64,000 nt of DNA, from assembly GCF_030272615.1 (NCBI RefSeq), contig NC_081415.1:107113254-107177253 (forward strand). Direction: 5' to 3'. Positions 34,070-43,885 of this stretch are shown here, piece after piece (positions within the stretch are counted from its first letter, which is position 1; each line of letters opens with the position of its first letter). The notes beneath the pieces are model-generated. The model was not told the origin of the DNA. It made no database searches and saw nothing but the letters and a program-made list of their open reading frames with translations. The translations under genes and the position numbers were made by a program. This stretch comes from Cryptomeria japonica. Taxonomy: Eukaryota; Streptophyta; Pinopsida; Cupressales; Cupressaceae.

Positions 34070-36617
34070 TTGACTTGCGAAGGTATTTTTCAAGTTTCAC
34101 TATTTATAGTGGCTTTAGCATTGCACTCTAGTTCTAGTGCACCCATTGATTCAATAGATTTCATCCAATCGAAAGCAAAATATAATGCATTATTCCAAAT
34201 ACCCGCTGGTGTTATAGTTGAGGAAGGTATTTTAGATTACATTGACTATAAAATTCAAGACCTAGGAACTCTAGTGATCCATTCTCAGTTGAGTTTGTTT
34301 TGCGAGAAGGACAAGAAGATAAAATCAAAATATAGCATCTTGGAAAAGAAGAAGCTGCACAATGCGGTCTATTTCCTTGAAGAATTCATAGATGATCACA
34401 TCCGCATCATTCTAAGCAGAGTGTATGGTGACAAAATGTATTTGGAGCGGACACATGACAACACACCAGAAGCGATTCATGTCATCACTGGTTTTTGCAA
34501 TGGTGGAGAAGTGCCAACCTTAAGGAAGATCATCAAGACCAAAATGACCAAGCTCACCGGTTCTGTGAGCAACCAATGGGGAATGACCATCAATATCATC
34601 AAGGATGATCTAGTCTAGTATGCCTACATGGTGATAGGTTATCAGACATTCTATGCTAGTAGGATCAACTTTGTCTCTGTTGCAGTAGTAAATGCCACCT
34701 ACAGGATGATCATGGAAGATGCCTCATTTGATTTATGCACTTGTATGCAAAGGCAACTTCTGGTGAACCTAAAGTCAATTAAACATCATAATGCCTTGAA
34801 ATTTAAATTTGGTCAAGTATTGGTAGGATTGTTCTTCTACTTCCAAGGCTATTTTCCAGGAGCTGGAGATATTCAGTGGTCTGCTGACCAACTGATAACC
34901 AAGCAAATCAAAGAGAGTCTTCAAGCCATTGGAACTGGTTAGCCTGAAGTATTGAACAAATAATTTGATGAGTTTAAGAGGAAGATGAGCCAGAGGATAA
35001 GAATATCTAGTGATATTGTCAAAAAGTATGAAGAAGATATTTTCTTTGCCATCAAAGTAGAAGAGTGCATAATGGAGGTTGTTGAGCCCAGAAAGGAAGA
35101 AGTGGAGCCTATGGGTTATGAGGTGATGTACGACATGCTAGATGAGTATGCTTCTACCCTACTTGCGTCACTGCTTGATCCTAAAATGAAGAGAACTGGC
35201 ACGTATCTGGAAAGGGTTACACCAGTTGAGGAGCCCTCTATAAAGAAAGGAAAGGCAGTACCATTTGTATCGGCACCGGTTACTTTAGCTAGTCCTAAAG
35301 TGACCAAGCAGTCACCGACAAAGAAGAAACCAGAAGTTACACCCGCCAAGGTATTTGAGAGGAAGAGGAAGACAAAAGGAAATAGACTGGACTTGAAAAA
35401 CACTGCATCTGGAGAAAATCCTAAGAAGACTAGGCAAACAAGGAAGAAGACAAAGACAACCAACAATGAATCGGCAACATCAGCACCAATAAATATTGAT
35501 ATTTCCTCTTATAAACCTTTGTCACATTTTCAAAGGACTATCAAGAATGTTAGAAGAAAATTGCTTAGTGATTTGAAAGAATATTTTGATGATTTCAATG
35601 ACAATGAGATAGAGGAATTAGAACAAGAAGTCATTCAATATTTATGTATTAATGACCGGTCACCATCAGAAATTAGATCTGAGGTACCTAATTCTTTGTA
35701 TAATTCTTTAGATAACAAATGGCGCATTGCCATAGAGAAGGAACAAGAAATAAGAGAGGAAGTGTTTGCACAATACTTTTATGATGTGTCTAATTCCGAA
35801 CTTTATGAAGTTATGGAAAAATATAAAGGCCTCTTCTTTATGTGAAGAAGGAGACTCTTATTGCTAGAAGGGAAATTCCTTGAGTTGGTAAAAGATACCC
35901 ACTCTCATGCCAAGGCAACTCTGAGATTGCACAATGTATCTGAAGCCAACAAAAAGGCTGAGCAAGAACTAGAAACCAATAAACCTGATGAGGTGTATGA
36001 CAATGAAGGAGAACAGATCACTGCTCAAATGGACCCTATTGATGTTGATGCCTTGAATGGTGAAAATGTTACTCTAGATACACAAACAGAAATAGAAAGA
36101 CAAGAGAAACAGGGTGAGGAAAAGAGAAAAGAGGAAGAGAAGAGAAAAGAGGAAGAGAAGAGAAATGAAGAGGAGAAGAGAAAAGATGAAGAGAGAAAAC
36201 AAGAAGAGGAGAAGAGAAAAAATAGGAAGAGGAGAAGAAGAAGAAGGAAAAAGACAAGAAATAGGAAGAGGAGAAGAAGAAGAAGGAAGAGGAGAGGAAA
36301 GAAGAAGAGAAGCGACAAGAAGAAGAAAGGAAGAAGGAAGAAGAGAAAATAAAGAAAGAAGCTGAGGAGCAGAAGAAGGCAGAAGAAGATAAGCAAAAAG
36401 CCAAGGACAAGGAGGAAGCGACAAAGAGTGTCCAATGGATGCCTTAATGGTCACTCAAGAGATGAGTACCTTGAATGCCATGGAAGAAACGGTTTTCCAG
36501 ATGCAAATGGAAAGTGCGGTTGCTACCTCATTTCTCGAGTTATGGTCTGTATCCATGAAGACATTTATGTAGGACTTTAAATCAATTTTTGACAAGTTTC
36601 ACTATTTATTATCATAA
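34070..36617 (+). pseudogene. H ORF2: long protein of unknown function, homologous to C ORF2
   Basis: The start is uncertain: the first reading has TTG at 34070, and the part matching C begins at SSSSAPIDSI (about 34129). One frame holds open stretches 34070-34618, 34628-34942, 34985-35845 and 35861-36352. After that a frameshift inside the E/K/R repeats moves the coiled-coil reading to other frames until about 36617 (EMSTLNAMEETVFQMQMES). Blocks shared with C, in order: GYQTFYASRINFVSV (34634), FKFGQVLVGLFFYF, RIRISSDIVKKYEEDIFF (about 34997), EVVEPR and MGYE (35111-35122), then a basic linker, then YFDDFNDNEIEE and VPNSLY. No transmembrane segment or known enzyme motif is seen. It is conserved between two elements with different LTRs, so it is element-borne and not a captured single-copy gene. 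Confidence 0.68.
36088..36410 (+). repeat. Purine-rich low-complexity tract in H
   Basis: About 300 bases are almost purely A and G on the plus strand, built of irregular GAAGAGAAAAGAG and AGAAGAAGAAGG units. They encode E/K/R repeats at the end of ORF2. The frameshift and the antisense Ser/Leu/Phe-rich frames both arise here. It may form triplex DNA. Confidence 0.8.
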
Positions 36618-36896
36618 ACTCTTATGATTTAAATGCTAATGGAAATAGGGGTTATTCAGTTGTACTTTGTCATTCTTGGCAAAGGGGGAGTAGTATTCTG
36701 TATTTAAAATTTTGATGCATGTTATGTATACTTTCATGTTTATCTCTGTAAGGGAGTAGTATACATTGTATTTTCTACAAAAAGGGTAGTGTATGTGCTT
36801 AGGGGGAGTAATTTTGATTATGGCATATTTTTGTTGTAAAACACTTAGATGTCAAAATTTTTTCTAAGTGTTGCCATCAATGCCAAAGTGGGAGAT
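36618..36896 (+). promoter_or_regulatory. H 3' UTR with polypurine tracts
   Basis: Tracts: GCAAAGGGGGAGTAG (about 36680), CTTAGGGGGAGTAAT (about 36798) and the terminal CCAAAGTGGGAGATT (36883-36896), whose G run is broken by one T. TTGCCATCAATGCCAA is at 36871-36886, and a degenerate copy, TTGTCATTCTTGGCAA, lies at the first tract. Confidence 0.75.
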
Positions 36897-37957
36897 TGTT
36901 GGCATTTTTGATGATTATGTTGTGATTGTCATTGATGGACACACACTTGCTTTGAGATCACTTTTTGTATGTATAAGTTATGCTCAATCAGTATTTGTTC
37001 CAAACCGGTACTATGTATTATAGTCTTTAGGCTATCGGTGTTATGCAGAAAGTGTTTACCGATCTCAAGCAGTATGAAAACCCAAGTGGTATGAAGACAT
37101 CAAGCAGTTTGAGGATCCCAAAGAAATATGAAGAAACAAAGTGGTTGTTATCATTTTCCCAGTCTTCATTTTGTCAAACAGGTAATCAGTAAAATGTGTC
37201 TAGATACATTGAACCTAAGAACTTGCAATGTAATCCTATTGGACCGACATGAAATCAGATTCCTTTATAAGGACATCATGTCTAGGGTTTTAGGTGTGGT
37301 TAGGGTTTTTATTATTGCATGATTTTTCATATGAGCGATCATAGGAGAGAAGAGAAAGTTTGTGTGAAGTAACAGAAGTGTGGAGATTTTGAAGACTAAA
37401 GTAAAGCTGAAATGCATTAGCAATGATCTATCATGGATCTAATCAAGTTGACTATGCTATTTGCTAGATCATTCACTTGTTGCTTACTCACATCTTCGAA
37501 GAGTCTGAAACCCTTAACTGGGTAGGCCCAGAAAATCCTTTGTAAATCCTATAACAAGCTAGTTCACAACTATGGATCTAAAATCCTCTCACAAGGTAGT
37601 CTTTAATTGGACTTATCTCCTAACAAAGATTGAGATTCCTATTAGGATCTCTTCCGGTGAAGAACATTGTATTACCTTAGCTAGTCTGACCTTAACTGGT
37701 TTGGTTTCTATTCTGTAGATAGTTACTTGTGAGTTTCATCTCACCGTGGTTTTTACCATTTGGGTTACCACACCAAAATCTCTTATGTTATGGTGATTGT
37801 GCTTTTGTGGGTGAATGCCTTATTTGCTATTTGGTTTGCATTTGTGTTAACCAGTTTGTTAGTAAAACTGTTATACCAGTTTATTGCTAAACTGGTTAAC
37901 TATTTGTGTTCAATATTTTTAGGTATACTAATTCACCCTCCCTCTTAGTATTCATTA
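36897..37957 (+). repeat. H 3' LTR (1061 bp, internal deletion)
   Basis: It aligns with the 5' LTR but lacks about 130 bp between GTAAA and ATGTGTCTAG near 37193; the 5' copy has the extra ACCGGTAAT/ACCAGTATT-rich stretch at about 31655-31785. It ends ATTCATTA, with GACAG following. Confidence 0.88.
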
Positions 37958-37962
37958 GACAG

Positions 37963-39000
37963 TTGGATATTACATAGGAGACTCTACCATGTAAATGTTG
38001 ATAACATTCTGAAGGCCAGTATGATCAAGGCAGTTAGAGGATTGCCTGTGCTAAACAAACTAGAGAATCCTCTGTGCAGAGAATGTCAACTGGGGAAAAT
38101 GTCTTCCTCAACCTTCAAAGGTAAATCTTTCACAGCAGATAATTTACTTGATCTTGTGGATACAGATTTGTGTGGTCCTATGAAAACTAGGAGTGTTCAA
38201 GGAGATAGGTACTTTATGATTCTTACTGATGATTTCTCAAGAATGATGTGTGTCACATTCTTGAAACACAAGTTTGAAGCTTTTGGAAAGTTCAAAGCCT
38301 TCAGAGCACTGGTTGAAAAAGAAAGTGGTAAGAGAATCAAATGCCTTAGAACTGACCAAGGAAGTGAGTTCACTTCTAGTGAGTTCAATAAGTACTATGA
38401 AGAAAATGGCATCAAGAGGCAACTATCTATCCTCTGGACTCCACAATAGAATGGCCTAGCAGAAAGGAACAACCAGACTGTAGTTGAAGCAACTAGAACC
38501 ATGGTGATTCAAGGAAAGGTTTCTCACACTTTTTGGAGAGAAGCAGTGAGCACTGCAGTCTACACAATGAACTGGGTACTCATTAAGAAAGGTAAGGATA
38601 AAACACCTTATGAGTATTGGACCGGTAAGACTCCTATAGTAAGCTACTTTAGAGTGTTTGGTAGCAAGTGTTATATCAAGAGGAGTAAACACTAGAGTAA
38701 TTTTGATACAAAATGTGATGAGGGAATATTCCTAGGGTATTCGACCAAGAGCAAAGCTCTCAAATGTTTCAACAATAGGACTCTAAGAATTATTGAAAGT
38801 ATCAATGTTAGAGTTGATGAAACCTCTGAGAAACCCAAGGAAATCAATAGTGAGCAAGTGGTAGATGAATCAATTGTAACCTTTTGGGAACCGGTTGCAA
38901 AATGGCCTAGTACCAGTAACAAGGCTCCTACACCAGTAGATGTTGATGTTGATGAAAATAAGGATGAAGAAGAAAAGCAAGAGGAATTTGTTTAGATCAT
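37963..39000 (+). pseudogene. Copia integrase (E)
   Basis: The reading resumes right of H in the frame expected from E gag-pro. The zinc-binding half contains CRECQLGKM (near 38075). The catalytic core has VDTDLCGPMKT (first Asp, about 38157), RTDQGSEFTSSEF (second Asp, about 38348) and QNGLAERNN (Glu, about 38450) with a TAG before it at 38447-38449. FWREAVSTAVYTMNW and GSKCYIKRSKH follow, then a TAG at 38693-38695 and FLGYSTKSKALKCF. The acidic linker to RT (DVDVDENKDEEEKQEE) ends with a TAG near 38993. Frame is retained throughout. Confidence 0.85.
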
Positions 39001-40648
39001 TCCTAGGTATGTAAAGTTGAATCATGATCCAAAGCAGATCATAGGATATAAGGATGCATGAATTATTACAAGAAGAAAGGTCAGAGAAAACTCTTGCATG
39101 ATCTCTGAATTTGACCCTAAAACATTTAAATAGGCACATAAAGATGAAGATTGGATCAAGGCAATGGAAGAGGAACTTGACCAGATAGAAAATAATGGCA
39201 CATGGTCATTGGTACCTAGACCTGAGCATAAAAATGTCATTGGCACCAAATGGGTTGTCAGAAATAAGCTGAATGAAGATGCCACAGTAATAAGAAACAA
39301 AGCCAGACTGGTGTGTAAGGGATATGCTCAAGAAGAAGGAGAAGAATATGGAGAAGCCATTTTTCCAGTAGCCAGATTGGAAGGAGTTCGAATGCTTCTT
39401 GCATATGCAGCCTTCAAGGGATTCAAAGTATATCAAATGGATGTAAAATTTGCATTCTTGAATGGAATACTTGAAGAGGAGGTGTATATAGAGAAACCAT
39501 ATGTATTTTCCCTATCAGAAGACAATGACATGGTGTGTAGGCTACATAAAGCCTTGTATGGATTGAAGCAGACACCTAGAGCATGGTATGAATGCTTACA
39601 CTCACATCTTGTAAAGATTGGATTTAAAAGAACAAGTAAAGATAGCAATATCTAACTGAAGTTAGAAGGAGATCAGATGCTAATCTGTGAAGTATTTGTT
39701 GATGACATAATTTTTGGTGGAGATGACAAGATGAGTCATGCATTTGCAGATGAGATGAAGAAGGAATTTGAAATGTCACTAATTGGAGAGATTAAGTTCT
39801 TCATTGGACTACATATTCAACAATTGAAAGATGGTATCTTTATCACTCAGTCCAAGTATGTCAAAGAGGTGTTGAAGACCTTTCGAATGGAAGATAGCAA
39901 ACTGGTTGGTACACCGATGGTGACTGGTTGTAAACTATCAAAAGAAGATGACTTAGTATTGGTGAATGAGAAAGAATATCGATCAATGATTGGTAAGTTG
40001 AACTATGTAGTACACAATAGACTGTACATTGCACATGTAGTGGGCATTACTGCACATTTCCAGAAAAGTCCAAGAGAATCCTACTTGGTAGCAGTCAAGT
40101 GGATTCTTAGATATCTTAAGGGAATTGTAGACTATGGATTGTGGTATCCATACAGTAATGATTTCAACCTCAAAGTGTTTACAGATGTTGATAGGGCTGG
40201 TAATGTGGATGACCAGAAGAGCACAATCGGTGGTGCATTCTTTCTTGGTGGTAGACTAGTCTCATGGATGAGTAAGAAACAGAGTTGTATCTCTCAGTCT
40301 ATAGTAGAAGTGGAATATGTTGCAGCATTTATGAACTGCACTCAGACAATTTGGATGAAGCATGTATTAAGTGGTTTCAAAGTTCCTGTACATGAACCTG
40401 TGACTATATTTTGTGATAGCACAAGTGCAATTAATATTTCTAAGAATCTAGTTTTCTATGCTAGAACCAAGCAGTTCGAGCTCAAGTATCATTTCTTGAG
40501 GGAGAAGGTTCAGAACAAAGAGGTTGTATTGGAACATGTTTCTAGTAAGGAGTAGTTAGCAGACATATTTACCAAGCCTCTACCAAAGGCTACATTTACC
40601 TATTTAAGAGGTGAATTAGGGGTGTTGCCCCTTCAAGAGGTGAACTAA
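39001..40648 (+). pseudogene. Copia reverse transcriptase-RNase H (E)
   Basis: RT: AMEEELDQIENNGTW (about 39163), [58 protein letters not shown], then a stop near 39653, then the catalytic FVDDIIFGGDDK (about 39694). The RNase H portion has FTDVDRAGNVDDQKSTIGGAF, SIVEVEYVAAFMNCTQTIW, CDSTSAINISKNLVF and LADIFTKPLPKATF, with TAG at 40553-40555 where QLADIF is expected, and the terminal TAA at 40646-40648. The long open stretch 39677-40555 makes this the best-preserved pol domain in the window after A2. Stops are mostly TAG. Confidence 0.88.
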
Positions 40649-40889
40649 AGGTATATGCTCCACATCAGTCAGGTAGTGCATTGACAAATCTTTTTAGGAT
40701 TGGTGTGTTGAAGGATGCTACTCCTTAGGGGGAGCAACATAGTGGAACATAGCTATTTGTGCCTCCACTTTGGCATTCTTGTCAAAGGGGGATAAGATGT
40801 GAAGTGGAGAAGATATCTGCAGTATTGGGAATAAGATGTGAAGTAGAGAGATATCTTTGTATATGGCCATCAATGCCAAAGGGGGAGAT
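40649..40889 (+). promoter_or_regulatory. E 3' UTR and polypurine tracts
   Basis: Tracts are at about 40725 (CTTAGGGGGAGCAAC), 40785 (CAAAGGGGGATAAG) and the terminal 40877-40889 (CAAAGGGGGAGAT). The palindrome variant TGGCCATCAATGCCAA is at 40864-40879. Confidence 0.78.
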
Positions 40890-42395
40890 TGTTGGCATAT
40901 GTACAGAGCTTGATGACATGATGATATTGTATGTTGTCATTGATGTCAATATGTTGAAGTATGAACCATTATATTGAAGTAAGCAAACTGGCAAGAGAAT
41001 AGGTATGATGTTGTGAACCGATATATGTGAAAAAGTGAAGCGGTATGTTGGTTCAAGTGAAGCAATATGTTGGAATGAGAACCAATATATGGGAAGTTTT
41101 GTATTGGGGTTTCATTTGGTATGAATACCGGTTGATAGTCTTAGCTTCAAGGTTTTCGGTTGATGCATGTCAAGTCTGTGTGATTCGACCAATGACATCC
41201 TATGATGGGTTAGCATTGAAATGGAGATCAGATCATGTTGCCACATCAACCTTGTGCATGTGAAGGATTTCCTTGAGGATCTTGCATGAAGACAATTGAT
41301 CCTATCTACCTCGGGAATGTGTGAAGTCTCAATATATGGTGGAAAACGCATGATGGGTTATCAACTTCCTGAAGCAACAAAGAACAAATGATGGAGAACG
41401 TTTTGAGATCTATTCAAGATTGACTTATTCAATGCAATGTATTTGAACGGTCAGGATTGGACCGACTGTAATGATAACCTAAATTTTTAGGGTTTAGGAT
41501 TTATGTTGCTAACTTATCTGTTTCCTATAAGGTTGATGATGATTTGCATTGTGAAGTTGTTGGCAAATGTTATGTGTGTATCCAAGTGAAGAGATACTTG
41601 ATTCTTGCTAGACCAGAGAAGTGTGTTGATACCTGCAGAGTGTGATTTCAGAAGCTAAGGAGTTAAAGTGGATCTACCTTGGCATTGTGTGTTGTTATCA
41701 GATCAGTGTATTACCTGTTGACTTCTAATCATTTCAGCAGTTGGAAAATCCCTTAACCGGGTAGCTTTAACAGGATTTTATGTAAATACTTTAACAGGGT
41801 GACTCAATTCAATGATTTCTTCAAATCCTCTTGTGAGGTAACCTTTAACAGGGTTCTAACCTTTAACCAGGCATTTAGCCATCCCTTAACTGGGTGATCC
41901 CTACCAAGATCGGTTCCTAGCAGAACCTATTGTAAAAGTCTGTAACTGGACTAGGCTCCTAATAGAGCGGACTTTAAAAGAGTTCAAAGAAGAGCTTGTG
42001 GGTATTCATCCCCATCGTGGTTTTTCCCAGTTGGGTTTCCATGTGAAAAATCAGTGTGTCATGTGTGATGATTTTCATGTGATGGTTTAGTGTTTTATGT
42101 TAAGAGGTAATGCAAGTTGATTCAATGATCATAAGTATTCCGGATGTATTACTTGCTTAAGCTTTTAGGTGAAGTTGTGATAAGGTATTAGGTCTTGAAT
42201 TGATCTATGGGTTACAGGCTTGTGTTTTTCATAGTCTCACTATTTTTACTGATAGTGCCCTAACTTAGATTGGTAATGATGTTTACCGGTTAGTGTTGTC
42301 TCTGTTGTTTGAGTTGTGGAGAAAGGTTTTGTCTGTACTGATTCACCCCCCCTCTCAGTACCTACTAGATAGTTAGTTTTCATCATTATTCATCA
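40890..42395 (+). repeat. E 3' LTR (1506 bp)
   Basis: It matches 28366-29872 (1507 bp). The palindrome TTGTCATTGATGTCAA is at 40934-40949, the CC...GG module array at about 41745-42000, and CGTGGTTTTTCCCAGTTGGG near 42015. It ends ATTCATCA, then TSD GTAAG. Confidence 0.92.
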
Positions 42396-42400
42396 GTAAG

Positions 42401-42988
42401 ATCTCATTTTAGATCAGAATATATGGTAGAGATCAAGGTATATGGATATGTAATGTGTGAATAATGTAATATTATATAGGCAGAGGATTTGGTCGATCAT
42501 TGGAGATCGAATTGGGTTTATGTAAGAGGATTTAGTTCTCAGGTATTGACCTAAATCAAAATTGTACTCAGGCATAGGAGAAGCTATCTTTTGCAGTTCA
42601 ACACTTCTCTGGACTGTAGTTTGGATTTCTATGTAGACAGTGAGGCTCCTTTTGTGTTGAGTATTGTGCTCTTGGCTATTGGCCTTCTTGCAAGTGTAGG
42701 CCCCTCAATTGTAATTCACATACTTACAGCAAAAGTATTATTTGACTATGGGTAGGCTTCTCATCGTGGTTTTTCCCTTTACTGGGTTTTCCACGTATAA
42801 ATCTTGGTGTCATGTGGATGGTATTTAATCTATGATTATTGTTTATGCTTATTTGGTTTAACTGGTATTCCAGTATTAATATTTTGGGCTCCGGTATTAA
42901 AGTTTTAACTGCTAATGGTTCCGATAATCTGTGACAACTGATTCACCCCCGGTCTTAGTTGTCTTTCGGTTATTTGAACTGTCTGACA
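42401..42988 (+). repeat. D 3' LTR, third piece
   Basis: It continues the D LTR right of E (matches about 6530-7116). It contains CGTGGTTTTTCCC near 42765 and the C-run/TCTTAGT motif, and ends GTCTGACA before TSD TAATT (42989-42993). Confidence 0.9.
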
Positions 42989-42993
42989 TAATT

Positions 42994-43885
42994 TTCAGAT
43001 TTAGGACTATTTTTAGATTTGTCTTCTTGTTTAACATTCACATTTTCAATTTCCCTCCCTTTCCCAAACTTCAAAATTTTAAAATTCAGTGGTTAGGTCC
43101 TAAAACCCTAATTTTCAAAATTAATTGGATTTTGAGCAAATTTCAATCAATTTCAATCAATTTTATTTTTATAAACATTATTTAAGGTTGCCTTATCTAT
43201 TAGGTTTCACCTTTTCAAATTTGCAATTCAGTTTTTTATCTTTTTTAAAACCCTAATAGGGTCTTATTTTCACACTCAAACCTTAATTATGTCTCTCTAA
43301 ACTTCGTAGAATCAACCAATTTTTGGGGGTTAGATTTAAAATCATCATAACTTTTATCCTTGAAAATTTCTAAAAAATTTGTGAGGACTGTGTGCACTTT
43401 CAACACGGTCCCTGGCTTTTTTTCCCAAAATTTTGGGAGACTATTATGACTGTATTTAATTGCTTAAATCTAGAAAATTGGCTCATTTTCTCAAATTTTT
43501 CTCTCTAAAATAAAAAATATTTCCTAATTTCAATATCACACTTTTCAAGGAAAATTTTGAAAATAAATGATTAATTATAATCTAGCCTAATTTTAAAAAA
43601 TTCAAATCTTGATAAATTTAATTTTGAAATTAAGTGGTATTAATTTGGCTCTAATTTTAAATCTCAATTTCTTAAATTATTTTGTAAATTGTGTCATTTC
43701 TCCTTTCAACAAAGTTCAAATTGTGTAATCATAATTTCCACGAATTTTGCAAACTTTGTTCCTAAAATTCAAAATTCAAATTTTCCTTCTAGTGCACGAG
43801 TTTTACCACTATTAGTCCTACCTACACTATCCCCATTAGACAAAGCATTAGAATTAAGGCTTCCCAAAGTTCAATTCCCAAGGAG
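42994..43885 (+). other. F leader, right part
   Basis: AT-rich, untranslated sequence between D and the F gag. It holds one copy of the inverted module GGACTGTGTGCAC...CACGGTCC (about 43386-43412), also found in the F LTR. Otherwise nothing is recognised. Confidence 0.6.

Larger units (their letters stand above)
31344..37957 (+). mobile_element. Element H: copia-type, pol-less, homologous to C
   Basis: It is flanked by GACAG (31339-31343, 37958-37962). It has two LTRs, a perfect PBS, ORF1 (coiled coil plus knuckles), ORF2 (unknown, homologous to C ORF2), an E/K/R-rich tail and purine tracts, but no protease, integrase or RT. Its LTR ends ATTCATCA exactly as E and J do and carries the same CC...GG array, so an E-like element is the likely helper. 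Coding frames contain stops. Confidence 0.88.
28366..42395 (+). mobile_element. Copia element E, interrupted by H
   Basis: A full-length Sirevirus-like element flanked by GTAAG (28361-28365, 42396-42400) inside the D 3' LTR. H occupies 31344-37957. Removing H plus one TSD leaves the whole gag-pol in a single frame, so E decayed by point stops rather than frameshifts. J at the left of the window is the same family. Confidence 0.92.
5898..42988 (+). mobile_element. Copia element D (sister of A), host of C and E
   Basis: A Sirevirus-like copia element with matching LTRs, flanked by TAATT at 5893-5897 and 42989-42993. Own sequence is 5898-12207, 28247-28365 and 42401-42988; the gaps are C (TSD GTCTT) and E (TSD GTAAG), both inside its 3' LTR. 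The three 3' LTR pieces sum to 1218 bp against 1219 bp for the 5' LTR, which confirms the reconstruction. Its genes are all broken by stops. Gag and protease resemble those of A2. Confidence 0.9.

Noticed and set aside
36025-36454. Leu/Ser/Phe-rich minus-strand open frames that look like membrane proteins
   Set aside because: They are the antisense of the purine-rich E/K/R repeat in H ORF2. Any frame antisense to such a tract gives Ser/Leu/Phe runs, so they are artefacts.
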